A stretch of DNA of 33,720 nt from a virus. The DNA is taken from positions 1-33,720 of the IMG/VR virus record IMGVR_UViG_3300037278_000160. One strand, written 5' to 3'. Numbering within the stretch: position 1 is the first letter of the stretch; every line of letters starts with the position of its first letter. Shown piece after piece: positions 19,415 through 28,028 of the stretch. The position numbers and the translations under genes were made by a program. The notes below the pieces were generated by a model that was given only the letters and a program-made list of their open reading frames with translations, searched no databases and was not told the origin of the DNA.

Positions 19415-21408
19415 TCAAACCCGAAATAATGTTCGACACCGAATGTTATCCGAATTATTGGTTGCTCCGATTTAAAAACGGTTACAGTTTTGAACTGCGC
19501 GAAGGTCAACGATTGACGCCTGAGCAGGGTTTTAGAATTCGTTGGCTATTTGACGTTGTTACTGCCGTCAGTTTTAATGGTCGCAACTATGACGTTGTTA
19601 TGATCAACGCTGCTTTATGTGGATACACACCGGCGCAATTGAAATTTTTAAATGATCAGATTATTGTTCAGGGAATTAAACCATGGGATATCAATCTACC
19701 CGCCAAATGGGAACCTCTCGACCACATCGATATTATCGAAACATGCCCTGGTGTCAAAGCATCGCTAAAACAACTTGCCGCTCGTGTCCATAGCAAGCGA
19801 TTGCAAGACCTGCCGTATGAGCCAGACACGCGTTTGACTGAGGATGAAATAAAAAACGTGTTTGATTATTGTGGCAACGATTTACAATTGTTGCAGGATG
19901 TTTTCGACGGGCTAAAATCTGAATTGAAATTTCGCAGGGCATTAAGTCAACGTTATGGCATTGATCTGCGCAGTAAATCGGATGCCCAAATAGGCGAAAC
20001 TGTCTTAAAACTACGCTGTGAAAATGTTCTCGGTCGTAAATTATACAGACAGGATGTAAATATAAATTTGCGTTTTAAATATGAAGCGCCTGATTTTATT
20101 GCATTTACCCATCCTGCTCTGATTGCCGCATTCGAAGCGGTCAAATCATCGATCTTTACACTGAACCCGAATGCCACAGTTGGCATGCCTGCCGCACTGG
20201 AAGGTTTAACGATTACGCTCGGCGATACTACCTATAAAATGGGTATTGGCGGACTTCACAGCCAAGAGCAAAAATTAATACTTGTTAGTGATGCAAACAA
20301 GACTGTGCGCATGCCCGATGTGGCCAGTTATTACCCGGCACTTATGATTAATTCGGGAAAATTTCCTGCTGCGCTCGGCCCGGCATTTACTAAAGAATAC
20401 ACGGCTATTCGAGATGAACGTCTGGTGCATAAAGCCACGCTGGCGCGATTGAAAGATGCACATCAGACTGATTGTATCGAATACGACGACGCTAAAGTCG
20501 GCTCCGAAGGCGGCAAGATTCAAATTAACGGCCCATTTGGTAAAACCGGCTCACCGTATTCAATATTGTTTGCGCCGGAAATGTTGATTCAAACAACGTT
20601 GACCGGACAATTATCAATTTTGATGCTAATCGAATGGCATGAATATTATGGAATACCTGTGCGATCGGCCAACACCGATGGCATTGTGATCGAATGCCCA
20701 AATCATTTGTTGACCACAAGTGAAATGCTGATTAAAGAATGGGAAAAGCGCACCGGGTTAGAAATGGAAACTTCGGATTATGTTGCATTGTACGCGCGCG
20801 ATGTAAATAACTATTACGCGATAAAAACACCCGACGACGTAAAGCGCAAAGGTGAATATGCCCTATCTGGACTGGCCGCAAAGAAGAACCCCGACGTTGA
20901 AATTTGCTCGGATGCGGTAGAAAAATACTTGGTGCATGGTACGCCGGTTCGCACAACGATTGCGGCTTGTCGCGATATCCGTAAATTTGTGACAATTCAA
21001 AAAGTAGCAGGCGGTGCGGTGAAATTGTGGGGTAAAGGGCCTGATAAAAATGCACTTGTTAAAGACATGGTGCCAGTATTGGAAGCAAATGGATGGCTGA
21101 AAGTCGGGCGTCGATGGATTAAAAACCTACCGGATACATTTGAGTCCGTATCGATGACTGCTCAGGAAGCCTATCAGACCTGTTTTAATCCACAAGTTCG
21201 AGAATATCTTGGGAAAGTCATTCGCTGGTATTATGGTGTAAATAGTCCGGGTACCATTGTGTACGCAAAAAATGGGAATACCGTAGGTAGATCAGAAGGT
21301 GCGCAACCCTGTATGACTTTACCAGATGAATTTCCGAGCGATATCGACTACGATTGGTATGCTGCGAACTGTGAATCAATCTTGCGAGATTTGGGGGTGT
21401 TGCCATGA
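19411..21408 (+). CDS. Family B DNA polymerase with 3'-5' exonuclease
   Basis: This 665-residue replicative polymerase has Exo I FDTE (D9, E11), Exo II SFNGRNYD (N56-D61) and Exo III FDYCGND (Y153-D157). The palm motifs are DVASYYPALM (motif A, D303), KIQINGPFGK (motif B, about 369-378) and SANTDGIVIE (motif C, T422-D423). Motif C has N-T-D where many members have D-T-D; N-T-D is usual in this phage group as I recall. The C-terminal half holds thumb-like sequence ending YDWYAANCESIL. It is compact and lacks an obvious terminal-protein domain. The primase-helicase is encoded in the opposite arm. Confidence 0.9.
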   Translation: MIKPEIMFDTECYPNYWLLRFKNGYSFELREGQRLTPEQGFRIRWLFDVVTAVSFNGRNYDVVMINAALCGYTPAQLKFLNDQIIVQGIKPWDINLPAKWEPLDHIDIIETCPGVKASLKQLAARVHSKRLQDLPYEPDTRLTEDEIKNVFDYCGNDLQLLQDVFDGLKSELKFRRALSQRYGIDLRSKSDAQIGETVLKLRCENVLGRKLYRQDVNINLRFKYEAPDFIAFTHPALIAAFEAVKSSIFTLNPNATVGMPAALEGLTITLGDTTYKMGIGGLHSQEQKLILVSDANKTVRMPDVASYYPALMINSGKFPAALGPAFTKEYTAIRDERLVHKATLARLKDAHQTDCIEYDDAKVGSEGGKIQINGPFGKTGSPYSILFAPEMLIQTTLTGQLSILMLIEWHEYYGIPVRSANTDGIVIECPNHLLTTSEMLIKEWEKRTGLEMETSDYVALYARDVNNYYAIKTPDDVKRKGEYALSGLAAKKNPDVEICSDAVEKYLVHGTPVRTTIAACRDIRKFVTIQKVAGGAVKLWGKGPDKNALVKDMVPVLEANGWLKVGRRWIKNLPDTFESVSMTAQEAYQTCFNPQVREYLGKVIRWYYGVNSPGTIVYAKNGNTVGRSEGAQPCMTLPDEFPSDIDYDWYAANCESILRDLGVLP

Positions 21409-21527
21409 TTTCAAATTACATCGTTTTGCTTCGGTATGGATATTTACAAGTACAGAATATCTACATATTTGGGATTGTGCACGAAACGATCGCCACAGTG
21501 CTATTTGATGATGTGGTTTGGTGCTAA
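21405..21527 (+). CDS. Possible 40-residue peptide after the polymerase
   Basis: ATG 21405 overlaps the polymerase stop (ATGA). It encodes MISNYIVLLRYGYLQVQNIY..., moderately hydrophobic, and ends 54 bases before the end of the convergent patatin gene. The overlap pattern matches the rest of the arm, but composition gives no further support, so it may be spurious. Confidence 0.4.
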   Translation: MISNYIVLLRYGYLQVQNIYIFGIVHETIATVLFDDVVWC

Positions 21528-21528
21528 C

Positions 21529-21569
21529 GCTTGGGAGGGCATGAATTAATCAGAGCTCACATCCCAAGC
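21529..21569. terminator. Inverted repeat between convergent arms
   Basis: GCTTGGGA (21529-21536) pairs with TCCCAAGC (21562-21569) over a 25-base loop. It lies between the end of the rightward arm and the end of the leftward late region, where a two-way terminator is expected. There is no strong T-run, so the call is tentative. Confidence 0.35.
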
Positions 21570-21580
21570 ACACAGCATGA

Positions 21581-22381
21581 TTATACCATCTCAGTCAACG
21601 CCGATCGGGTTTCGTTGTATCCGGTCATGAGCAATTTTGATCGTAACTCAAAAGTCATGTTTTTGTCTAAACCTCCGGCAAACCCGGTTTCAATGTACGC
21701 AAAATGTACCCCTGATTGCAACGCAAGCGCTCTATGAGCGTTTTCCGTAGCGCTGAGCATTAAGTCTAACAACCTAGGAGCAACGTTGAATAGCGATGAT
21801 TTTGCGGCGCTGAATGGGCTTTGTTTTGAGACCAACTGAATCCCTAAACGCGGGATATCGTCTTTAACCAATAAATCGGCAGGAATGTTGTCAATCATAC
21901 CACCATCCATCAATAATGCTTTGCCGATTTGCACCGGCGAATAAACGAATGGTATTGACGCAGAAGACCGCGCTGCTTTAGCAATGCTGATGTCAGGGGT
22001 GTTGTATTTATTAAAAACGAATGACGACTCTGACGCCACGTCGGACGCCACAATGGTTAAATCGGTGCGCAATTGTCTGAACGTTTGATGTTTGGTGTAA
22101 TTACCAATCAAAGACTGTAGATTTTTACCGTTGCAGAAACCACCCCGCATTAAGGCTGTCGGAGTAAATTTTAAAATATTTGACCAGTTTTGTGTTAACG
22201 CAATGTCGCGCATTTTAGTCAACGGCATGCCGGATGCGGCCAATGCAGAAATTAGAGAGCCGCCGGATGTACCTGCATATTCAACAGGTTTGTATCCGGC
22301 GTCTTGAATTGCCATAAGCGCGCCGACGTGCGCGGGGAATTTAAACCCCGAGCCCGACAAGGCGACGCGAATGGGTTTCAT
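21581..22381 (-). CDS. Patatin-like phospholipase
   Basis: The protein has 266 residues from ATG 22381, which overlaps the previous stop; the longer frame to 22411 lies inside that gene. The patatin fold signature is complete: IRVALSGSGFKFPAHVGAL (oxyanion loop), GTSGGS with nucleophile Ser39, and MDGG with Asp159, the second half of the Ser-Asp dyad. ASIPFVYSPVQI precedes the DGG as in bacterial patatins. It hydrolyses acyl esters of lipids. It has no signal peptide. As last gene of the lysis block it may help break the host membrane, or be a late effector; both are inference. Confidence 0.85.
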   Translation of the reverse strand: MKPIRVALSGSGFKFPAHVGALMAIQDAGYKPVEYAGTSGGSLISALAASGMPLTKMRDIALTQNWSNILKFTPTALMRGGFCNGKNLQSLIGNYTKHQTFRQLRTDLTIVASDVASESSFVFNKYNTPDISIAKAARSSASIPFVYSPVQIGKALLMDGGMIDNIPADLLVKDDIPRLGIQLVSKQSPFSAAKSSLFNVAPRLLDLMLSATENAHRALALQSGVHFAYIETGFAGGLDKNMTFELRSKLLMTGYNETRSALTEMV

Positions 22382-22623
22382 GCGTGTTTGATGGCGGTGG
22401 CTGCCACCCATGCAGCATGCGCGGCAATGACTTGCTGAATGACCGCCGCTGATTGATCTGCGGTCACTACCCCGGATGATGACAGCGCGTTGATACCCTG
22501 TATCACATTGATGATTGCGGGGATCGAAGCGGCAATTGCCGCGTCTGCCGGATTGACTGCCGCCAATACACCGGCTGCTTCATCAATAACCGCTGTGGTT
22601 TCTGTTGTTGGTGCGTTATCCAT
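22378..22623 (-). CDS. Small Ala-rich lysis-region protein
   Basis: The protein has 81 residues from ATG 22623, with AAGGAAAA upstream. The frame extends to 22911 but only through the antisense-shifted lipoprotein gene. The sequence is rich in Ala, Ile and Val (VLAAVNPADAAIAASIPAIINVIQGIN..., VIQQVIAAHAAWVAATAIKHA). It has amphipathic or weakly hydrophobic helices but no clear signal peptide. It sits between the lipoprotein and the patatin gene with overlaps at both sides. Possibly membrane-associated; function unknown. Confidence 0.6.
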   Translation of the reverse strand: MDNAPTTETTAVIDEAAGVLAAVNPADAAIAASIPAIINVIQGINALSSSGVVTADQSAAVIQQVIAAHAAWVAATAIKHA

Positions 22624-22625
22624 GA

Positions 22626-22940
22626 TTATTTTCCTTGAATTGAGTCGGCCAACAGATTCGTTACTGCTGACATGATTTGTTGCGTTACCGCTGTCGGATC
22701 GGCTGGCGCTGGCTGGCTGCAAATTGGTGTTATTTGCGCGTCCAGTTGGTTGATTTCCGCAATCGATGCCGCCGACAGTTTCCCTGCCGATGCTAACGTG
22801 CTTGCGGTCTGTAACGCCCCCGCGTACGCCAGACATGCTTTCGAATACGTCGTTTGTATCTGGGGTGCTGTCGCGGTTGTTGAACATGCTGCGATACAGA
22901 TTGAGCACCAAATTGCCAAAAAACTGAGATATTTTTTCAT
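22626..22940 (-). CDS. Lysis-region lipoprotein
   Basis: The 104-residue protein begins MKKYLSFLAIWCSICIAACS, a signal peptide with lipobox I-A-A-C19, so it should be lipid-anchored, likely to the outer membrane (Ser at +2). The mature part is Ala-rich and helical with a late Cys (PICSQP). Its place between a holin-like gene and the patatin gene would fit an outer-membrane spanin subunit, but it is longer and less Pro-rich than typical Rz1 proteins. It overlaps the previous gene by four bases. Confidence 0.65.
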   Translation of the reverse strand: MKKYLSFLAIWCSICIAACSTTATAPQIQTTYSKACLAYAGALQTASTLASAGKLSAASIAEINQLDAQITPICSQPAPADPTAVTQQIMSAVTNLLADSIQGK

Positions 22941-23140
22941 TTCTGTTCCTCCGGTTGAGTGTTACTGGGATTGCTTTTTAAACCCTTTGTTAAGTCTTGA
23001 AGTAGCAGTGTCAAAAGCGGCAGTATGCCGATCAATACCGTGTCACTGTGGGGCATGGGGAACAGTGTCAAATAAACCCACGCGGCCCCAAGAATTGCCG
23101 CCGATAAAATTTTTACCAAGAATACCAAAGTTGGGTTCAT
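22937..23140 (-). CDS. Small holin-like membrane protein
   Basis: This 67-residue protein has two membrane spans (about 5-27 and 33-49) and a polar tail (LTKGLKSNPSNTQPEEQK). Two spans with a charged C-terminus beside the endolysin fit a class II holin or antiholin. It overlaps both neighbours by ATGA-type junctions. Another candidate holin lies on the other side of the endolysin, so their roles cannot be assigned by sequence alone. Confidence 0.6.
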   Translation of the reverse strand: MNPTLVFLVKILSAAILGAAWVYLTLFPMPHSDTVLIGILPLLTLLLQDLTKGLKSNPSNTQPEEQK

Positions 23141-23601
23141 GACGCCACCGTGTCATATTGTGTTAAATTACGTGCTGATATTTCATCGATCAGCATTTGA
23201 GCATAGTTCGGATTGGTAGAATATCCGGCGTCTTGCAAACCTTGGCAAAATTCTTGCGGTGTGGCCAACACCCACAACCCTGCATAACGTTCGTTGTCAT
23301 GTAAAAAATTAGTGTGATCTAAGATTGATGCTTGCCATGTCAGATATGATCTCCAGTTAGCCGATACAGTTACGGCCACACCGTTTTCATATTCAATCGT
23401 TGGCAATGAAATTGTTTGCCCATTCCATGCCGGGTCAGCTTTAATGCCAAACAAATTATTGGCCCGAATTGTTAATTCCGACGAACCCCAGCCGGATTCA
23501 AAAATAGCTTGCGCGACGACCACGGAGGGGAATACGCCCGTCGAAGGGTAAAGCGCTTGTGCCGCTGGGGCAATTTGAGCTATAAAATCATCAGGTTGCA
23601 T
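23137..23601 (-). CDS. Endolysin, FlgJ-like N-acetylglucosaminidase (GH73)
   Basis: The 154-residue enzyme cuts the GlcNAc-MurNAc bond of peptidoglycan. VVVAQAIFESGWGSSELTIRANNLFGIKAD contains the catalytic Glu35 and the NNLFGIK block of the GH73 family. The later YLTWQASILDHTNFL...YAGLW...FCQGLQDAGYSTNPNYA matches the C-terminal half of the domain. There is no signal peptide, so release should depend on a holin. Its start overlaps the holin-like gene at 23591 by 11 bases. Confidence 0.9.
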   Translation of the reverse strand: MQPDDFIAQIAPAAQALYPSTGVFPSVVVAQAIFESGWGSSELTIRANNLFGIKADPAWNGQTISLPTIEYENGVAVTVSANWRSYLTWQASILDHTNFLHDNERYAGLWVLATPQEFCQGLQDAGYSTNPNYAQMLIDEISARNLTQYDTVAS

Positions 23602-23890
23602 TTTGATCTTTCAGCAAAGCCAATTCTTGTCGCAAAAGTCGAATCTCGATTTCCCGCGCTTCCATTTTTCGGATGCGCCAGTTGACAATGTAAATTCTAA
23701 TCGTAATGTACGTTAGCACACAACCTAAAATTAGCGCAAGCAAACTGATACCGTCATGAATAATTGGAAATTCTTGCATAAACGCATTCAGATACCCCAA
23801 TAAACCCGTAGATAATCCGACTGTCGCGCCGACCTCAGGTGTCGAAATCAGTTCGTTGATCTTGTGCGTTATCGTCTGGAAATGGCTCAT
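23591..23890 (-). CDS. Holin-like membrane protein with C-terminal coiled coil
   Basis: This 99-residue protein has an amphipathic N-terminus, one weaker span (about 20-37) and a strong span (about 47-70), then RIRKMEAREIEIRLLRQELALLKDQ with coiled-coil spacing. The position just before the endolysin is the usual holin place. The charged coiled tail also recalls inner-membrane spanins, so that alternative remains. Its ATG overlaps the previous stop. Confidence 0.6.
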   Translation of the reverse strand: MSHFQTITHKINELISTPEVGATVGLSTGLLGYLNAFMQEFPIIHDGISLLALILGCVLTYITIRIYIVNWRIRKMEAREIEIRLLRQELALLKDQNAT

Positions 23891-24303
23891 GGCCGAACAC
23901 CTTTATTAAATAAATTGACCAAATTATAATCACAACAAAATACAAGCCAACGAGGATATTGCACAATGTTTCCATCACTTTTACCTATCCAAATTAGCCG
24001 TAGATAAGTAATTATAACGATAGTTAGAATCGCATTGTGATAAAAGTAAGGGAACGTAACGTATGTCGCAATTAGCCACGCGAAAATATGTGTACACATC
24101 TGCCCAAACATGAGTAGTGAAACGTCAACCATGACAGAGGTCGGTTTATTTTTTAAAATCAAAAGCAATGTTAAAAAGCTGAAATTTACACACGCGAACA
24201 GATACGCTCCGTTGGTCGGAATGAAATTTAAAACGTAAGCTGATAAAAAATCTGACCATAATAAAATGGTCAGCGCTATCAACCTGGAACGTATTCCGCG
24301 CAT
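23887..24303 (-). CDS. Four-span membrane protein
   Basis: The 138-residue protein has hydrophobic segments at about 8-27, 33-50, 57-82 and 88-106 and basic ends. It starts four bases after the stop of the 31-residue peptide and ends by overlapping the holin-like gene. It belongs to the lysis set by position. It may be an accessory holin or a superinfection-exclusion protein; there is no family evidence. Confidence 0.6.
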   Translation of the reverse strand: MRGIRSRLIALTILLWSDFLSAYVLNFIPTNGAYLFACVNFSFLTLLLILKNKPTSVMVDVSLLMFGQMCTHIFAWLIATYVTFPYFYHNAILTIVIITYLRLIWIGKSDGNIVQYPRWLVFCCDYNLVNLFNKGVRP

Positions 24304-24306
24304 AGT

Positions 24307-24402
24307 TTACGGCTTAACTGGCGGTTGTTGTGGTAAATTCCCGCCGATTTCTTCCTCTTCGGGCGTTTTAATTGGTTGCGGTAATTTTTGATCGTCATCC
24401 AT
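24307..24402 (-). CDS. 31-residue Pro/Glu-rich peptide
   Basis: ATG 24402 has AAAGGAT seven bases upstream, and the frame ends three bases before the next start. It reads MDDDQKLPQPIKTPEEEEIGG..., acidic and proline-rich, probably unfolded. It fills the gap between fibre and lysis genes and probably couples them. The good ribosome site argues for a real gene despite its size. Confidence 0.55.
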   Translation of the reverse strand: MDDDQKLPQPIKTPEEEEIGGNLPQQPPVKP

Positions 24403-24424
24403 TTTTAATATCCTTTAAATTTAA

Positions 24425-25753
24425 TTAACGTCTACGTCGGGCAAACAAATAGCCGCTCGCGGTTTCTGTGCTGACAGTGAAAGAGGATGAGACCACTAAA
24501 TAAACTGTGGTTGTCGCCGAAATATTGATACGTTGGATCGGGGCACTCGCATCCTGCGACGCCCCCGTTTGCATTGTATTTTGTATGCGTAAAAATGAGC
24601 CCGCTGCGCCCACCGCCGCCGACGTTGTAGACACTCCGCATATGAGATTAGTGGGAATTGTCGTCGCTGCCGGATTAATTTCACACACTCCCCACACGTC
24701 CCAATCACCGGCTGTCAAACTAAAACTACTAATATTTGCCCCAGTGCCGGTGGTTAGAGATACGCCAGTTAAATTTGTCGGTGTCGGAAATTCGCCAACA
24801 TTGCCAGCGGCGGTATTATTGCCGGACGTTGTGCCGATGATTCCGTTCGTGCTTGCAAAACCGGCATTGACTTGGAACTGACAAAGATTTGAACAACTAA
24901 AAACGGATGCACCGCCAACGTAAAAAGCGTCCCCCAAAGACGAATTAATATAGGTATTGCTGCTGGTAGCCGCCATTACAAAATTGGTCGAAGATGGCGT
25001 GACGCCCGTTGTCCAAATTCCACTATTGTCGGTCGCCAAATTGCCCATATACCAACCCTGCGAAGATGCCGAGCCCGATCCGATTTGAACTTCTGTAGAT
25101 GTCGGTGTCGATGGATTAATGATTACGCCATCGACAAGACTCACAACGCCAGTCGAGTTAGATACAGTAATTGGGTAATCTTGAAATGTGCCAGATATAA
25201 ATCGCTGTAGCACCCACTGATTAGTCGAACTAATGTTTTCCAAGTCCCATTCTGAATTACCGGAATTGTCAAAAAGCAATTGCGCAAGACCTGTTCCGGA
25301 CGAATCGTTTAAAACAAGCAACGGTGACGTGCTTGCTAAAATAACCGATCCTGTTGCATTAATGGTCGTCGCTTTGATTGCTGCTGGTGTAGTTAGGCCA
25401 ACGGTCGTCCCGTTGATTGAACCTCCAGTAATGGTCACGGAACCGGGCGTATAAGCTGATCCGGCAACCCACGTGGGGCAGCCCGATGCACCAGCTTGTA
25501 AAAAATAACCTGCCGTACCTAAAGCAATATAGCCGGTAGTGCCGGTAGACGTTTGACATACCAATTGTCCGGCGCCGCCCGCTGCTAAATTTGTCGCGCT
25601 TGTTGCCGTTGTGGCACTTGAAGCATTGCCGGTCAACGGGCCGACTAAAGACGATGCTGTAACCGTACCCGACGCATTCAAATTGTTGACTTGAAAAGTT
25701 TGCGCTTGAACGCCGGATATTAAAAATAAAAGCAATAATATAATTTTCTTCAT
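24425..25753 (-). CDS. Tail fibre-like protein with signal peptide
   Basis: The protein has 442 residues from ATG 25753, which overlaps the previous stop. Residues 1-18 (MKKIILLLLFLISGVQA) are a textbook Sec signal followed by QTFQVNNLNASGTVTAS. The body is Thr/Ser/Gly-rich with fibre-like repeats (TGNASSATTATSATNLAAGGAG). The C-terminal 140 residues end in a compact domain (AGDWDVWGVCEINPAATTIPTNLICGVS...YLFARRRR) resembling phage receptor-binding tips. It probably binds the host surface. A signal peptide on a virion fibre is odd, and secretion or surface display should be considered. Confidence 0.7.
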   Translation of the reverse strand: MKKIILLLLFLISGVQAQTFQVNNLNASGTVTASSLVGPLTGNASSATTATSATNLAAGGAGQLVCQTSTGTTGYIALGTAGYFLQAGASGCPTWVAGSAYTPGSVTITGGSINGTTVGLTTPAAIKATTINATGSVILASTSPLLVLNDSSGTGLAQLLFDNSGNSEWDLENISSTNQWVLQRFISGTFQDYPITVSNSTGVVSLVDGVIINPSTPTSTEVQIGSGSASSQGWYMGNLATDNSGIWTTGVTPSSTNFVMAATSSNTYINSSLGDAFYVGGASVFSCSNLCQFQVNAGFASTNGIIGTTSGNNTAAGNVGEFPTPTNLTGVSLTTGTGANISSFSLTAGDWDVWGVCEINPAATTIPTNLICGVSTTSAAVGAAGSFLRIQNTMQTGASQDASAPIQRINISATTTVYLVVSSSFTVSTETASGYLFARRRR

Positions 25754-25998
25754 ACTGAAACTCCCGCAGCATTGACCCATGTCGGGCCGGTTAAACTTGA
25801 GCACGTTATTAGTTGACCTAATGTGGTATCGAAATATTGTTGATATAAGATTGGTGAAGTTGGTCGTTGCGACGTTGTGCCACCAGCCGGAACCGGTAGC
25901 GCATTAACTGCATTCGCCAAATTGGTGAAATTTGCGTCAACCTGCGCCCAAGATAACGGGTTTGTTTGACCGGCACGTAATGCGATGACGACACCCAT
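25750..25998 (-). CDS. Small fibre-associated protein
   Basis: The 82-residue protein has GAGGTAATT before the ATG. The start (LRAGQTNPLSWAQVDANFTNLANAVNAL) is the 'L-x-W-x-E/Q-VDANF-xNL' segment often found at the beginning of phage fibre proteins, and the rest (QRPTSPILYQQYFDTTLGQLITCSSLTGPTWVNAAG) looks like a short fibre-attachment motif. It may be a fibre connector or a fibre split from the next gene. It overlaps that gene by four bases. Confidence 0.65.
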   Translation of the reverse strand: MGVVIALRAGQTNPLSWAQVDANFTNLANAVNALPVPAGGTTSQRPTSPILYQQYFDTTLGQLITCSSLTGPTWVNAAGVSV

Positions 25999-26005
25999 AA
26001 TTACC

Positions 26006-27313
26006 TCAATATTTTATGCAGGTTATGACAGAAATGTTGATTGGTCGCGATTCGCTACCGCCTTGCGCATTAACTGTCGTACTTGTCGAGGCGCTGGCCG
26101 TGGTAGTGGTGCTGACAGACACGCTGGTTGACACGGTAACGTTTGTGTTTGCCGCATTTGTCGGATAAGGGCTTCCGTTAAACCCGAAATTGGACGCGCC
26201 CCCGCCTGAAAATTGATTACCGCCTGATCCAACATATGCACCGCCGCCATTAAATCCCGCCGCCCCCAACACCATACCTTCTGAGTGCGCATGACCCGGG
26301 TCGTTGACCAATGACGTTGCACTTGCCGTTGACGTGGACGACGGCGTGACTGACGTGCTTGAGCTAGCTGTATGCGTGTGACTAATGTTGGCTGAGCCTT
26401 GAATTGAGCCAATTGTACGACCGGGGTCAATTCCATTGCCGTTATCTAATGAGCGCAAAAAGTAACCACCAAATTGTGGCAATCTGAATGTAGTTGCACC
26501 GTCGCCAGTACTAAATTGACCGGCAGTCCAGGACGCATCAGAAACAATATTTCCACTTGCTTGCGCAAAAGTCCACAGGTTTGCGTATGTCGTACGCGAA
26601 ACTATTTGGCCGTTCAGGAGTAAATAACCGCTCGGTGCAGTCGTGCACGGAAATTGCGCTATAGAGCCCGCAGGGATTGAACTGACGCCTGTTGCCGGGT
26701 TCTGCATCACGTATGCTGAAAACGTCGATGAGTAATTTAACTGAATTGGATAGCCAGATGCAGGTATGTCGTTCGCAACTAATGGGCTATTGTTACCTTT
26801 GACAATGTTAACTGCGCTAAAGACCATAGAGCCTATTGTCAATTGCAATGTTGCAGGCCCTGTGTTGGCACTAATTGCTTGCACAATTAAAGGCATGCCT
26901 GCGGGAACTGTTGCCAGATCGCCCGCAATTGCCGCCGATAATGCGTTTGCTGTCCCGCCTGCGATTGAGAATGAATATGCGCCTTGTTGCAATTGATCGG
27001 GTTGAGCAAAAGTGGCTTGTGTACCCGCTGTCGGATAGCATGAGACATAATCCCCAACTAACCACGCGCGCGCAGTAGTATTTTCTTGACCGCGAACAAC
27101 GGTAATTGTGTCGCTTGATTTCGCGGTACCGTACATAATTTCATGAATTAAACCGGTCGCGGCGTCGGTCATTGTTAAAATAAAATATTGGCCACTTGTC
27201 GGCGATGGAAATAACATGCCGGTATTAGGTGTCAATTGCAAAGCGGTCGAACTATTTGAGATCGCAGCCACAAGGTTACTGGTCGCATTGTTCGCAAAAA
27301 TTAATTTACTCAT
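26006..27313 (-). CDS. Tail fibre with collar domain
   Basis: This 435-residue protein has an N-terminal attachment region (1-110) with TDAATGLIHEIMYGT...ITVVRGQENTTARAWLVGD, as in many baseplate-attached fibres. Residues about 215-310 are the phage tail collar domain (AQFPCTTAPSGYLLLNGQIVSRTTYANLW...GDGATTFRLPQFGGYFLRSLD). A long Ser/Thr-rich, His-containing region follows (ISHTHTASSS..., DPGHAHSEGM), typical of metal-binding fibre tips. The protein ends RPINISVITCIKY. It is the likely main host-recognition fibre. Confidence 0.8.
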   Translation of the reverse strand: MSKLIFANNATSNLVAAISNSSTALQLTPNTGMLFPSPTSGQYFILTMTDAATGLIHEIMYGTAKSSDTITVVRGQENTTARAWLVGDYVSCYPTAGTQATFAQPDQLQQGAYSFSIAGGTANALSAAIAGDLATVPAGMPLIVQAISANTGPATLQLTIGSMVFSAVNIVKGNNSPLVANDIPASGYPIQLNYSSTFSAYVMQNPATGVSSIPAGSIAQFPCTTAPSGYLLLNGQIVSRTTYANLWTFAQASGNIVSDASWTAGQFSTGDGATTFRLPQFGGYFLRSLDNGNGIDPGRTIGSIQGSANISHTHTASSSTSVTPSSTSTASATSLVNDPGHAHSEGMVLGAAGFNGGGAYVGSGGNQFSGGGASNFGFNGSPYPTNAANTNVTVSTSVSVSTTTTASASTSTTVNAQGGSESRPINISVITCIKY

Positions 27314-27315
27314 AA

Positions 27316-28026
27316 TTAATAAGTGACCGTAAAGTTGTATTGGAATGGCAATGATAAAACTTGCTGATTGATTGCCTCTTGAAGCGAAATTGCGCTTGCC
27401 AAATTTGCTGCAGATGCTGCAACAAAAGTAGGTGATACCGCAATAGTAACATTTCTTGCCGAAGAAAAAGAGATGCTTACAATATATGTATTATCCAATG
27501 GTGTTGAGATACCGTTTTGCATTGTCAAAAATCTAACGACTCGGTTTTTTAACCAGGACATTGTAAATTGTTTGCCGTCGCCCGTATATAAATTCCACGT
27601 TAAAATCCTTTGATAAATATCATCATTGACTGGTGTCAGATTTGTGTTGCCGGAAATTTGCGGCGTGTCGTAAGCGATCGTGTTGTAGTCGTTTGAGTTA
27701 TACGTGCCGCCATATACAGTGACTGCGCTTAATACTGGTCGATTTATTCCATATAAATTTGTGGCAACCCAATCTAACGCATTGCCGAATTGTTGACTCC
27801 ACACGGGTAGATTTAAATTATTAATTTGATTTAAATATTGTTGAGATATTGTATTGTACGTAATAAAGAAAGCGTCGGTGTCTGCATCAGGAGTCCACTG
27901 GACGTAAGCATAGGCAGGCAAAACTGTTTGCGCAGAAGGTGTTGCAATCGCAGGCAATGCTGCGACTTGATATTCGATAGCATATCCGTCAGCCCAATAT
28001 CCATCTTCAACGTAGCCAAATCCCAT
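27316..28026 (-). CDS. Baseplate/tail protein next to baseplate J
   Basis: The 236-residue protein has AGGT before an ATG two bases from the previous stop. It contains PVWSQQFGNALDWVATNLYGINRPVL and DDIYQRILTWNLYTGDGKQFTMSWLKNRVVRFL, which suggests a gpI- or DUF2612-like baseplate component. The order J then this gene then fibre is that of gpJ-gpI-fibre in P2-like tails, so it may link fibres to the wedge. The assignment rests mainly on order. Confidence 0.6.
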   Translation of the reverse strand: MGFGYVEDGYWADGYAIEYQVAALPAIATPSAQTVLPAYAYVQWTPDADTDAFFITYNTISQQYLNQINNLNLPVWSQQFGNALDWVATNLYGINRPVLSAVTVYGGTYNSNDYNTIAYDTPQISGNTNLTPVNDDIYQRILTWNLYTGDGKQFTMSWLKNRVVRFLTMQNGISTPLDNTYIVSISFSSARNVTIAVSPTFVAASAANLASAISLQEAINQQVLSLPFQYNFTVTY

Positions 28027-28028
28027 AG

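Noticed and set aside
22624-22911. N-terminal extension of the 22378-22623 gene
   Set aside because: It lies over the lipoprotein gene in another frame. The start at 22623 has a ribosome site, and the extension has no protein-like features.
24432-24708. Extra minus-strand frames inside the fibre gene
   Set aside because: Basic low-quality translations with no start context; shadows of the fibre frame.
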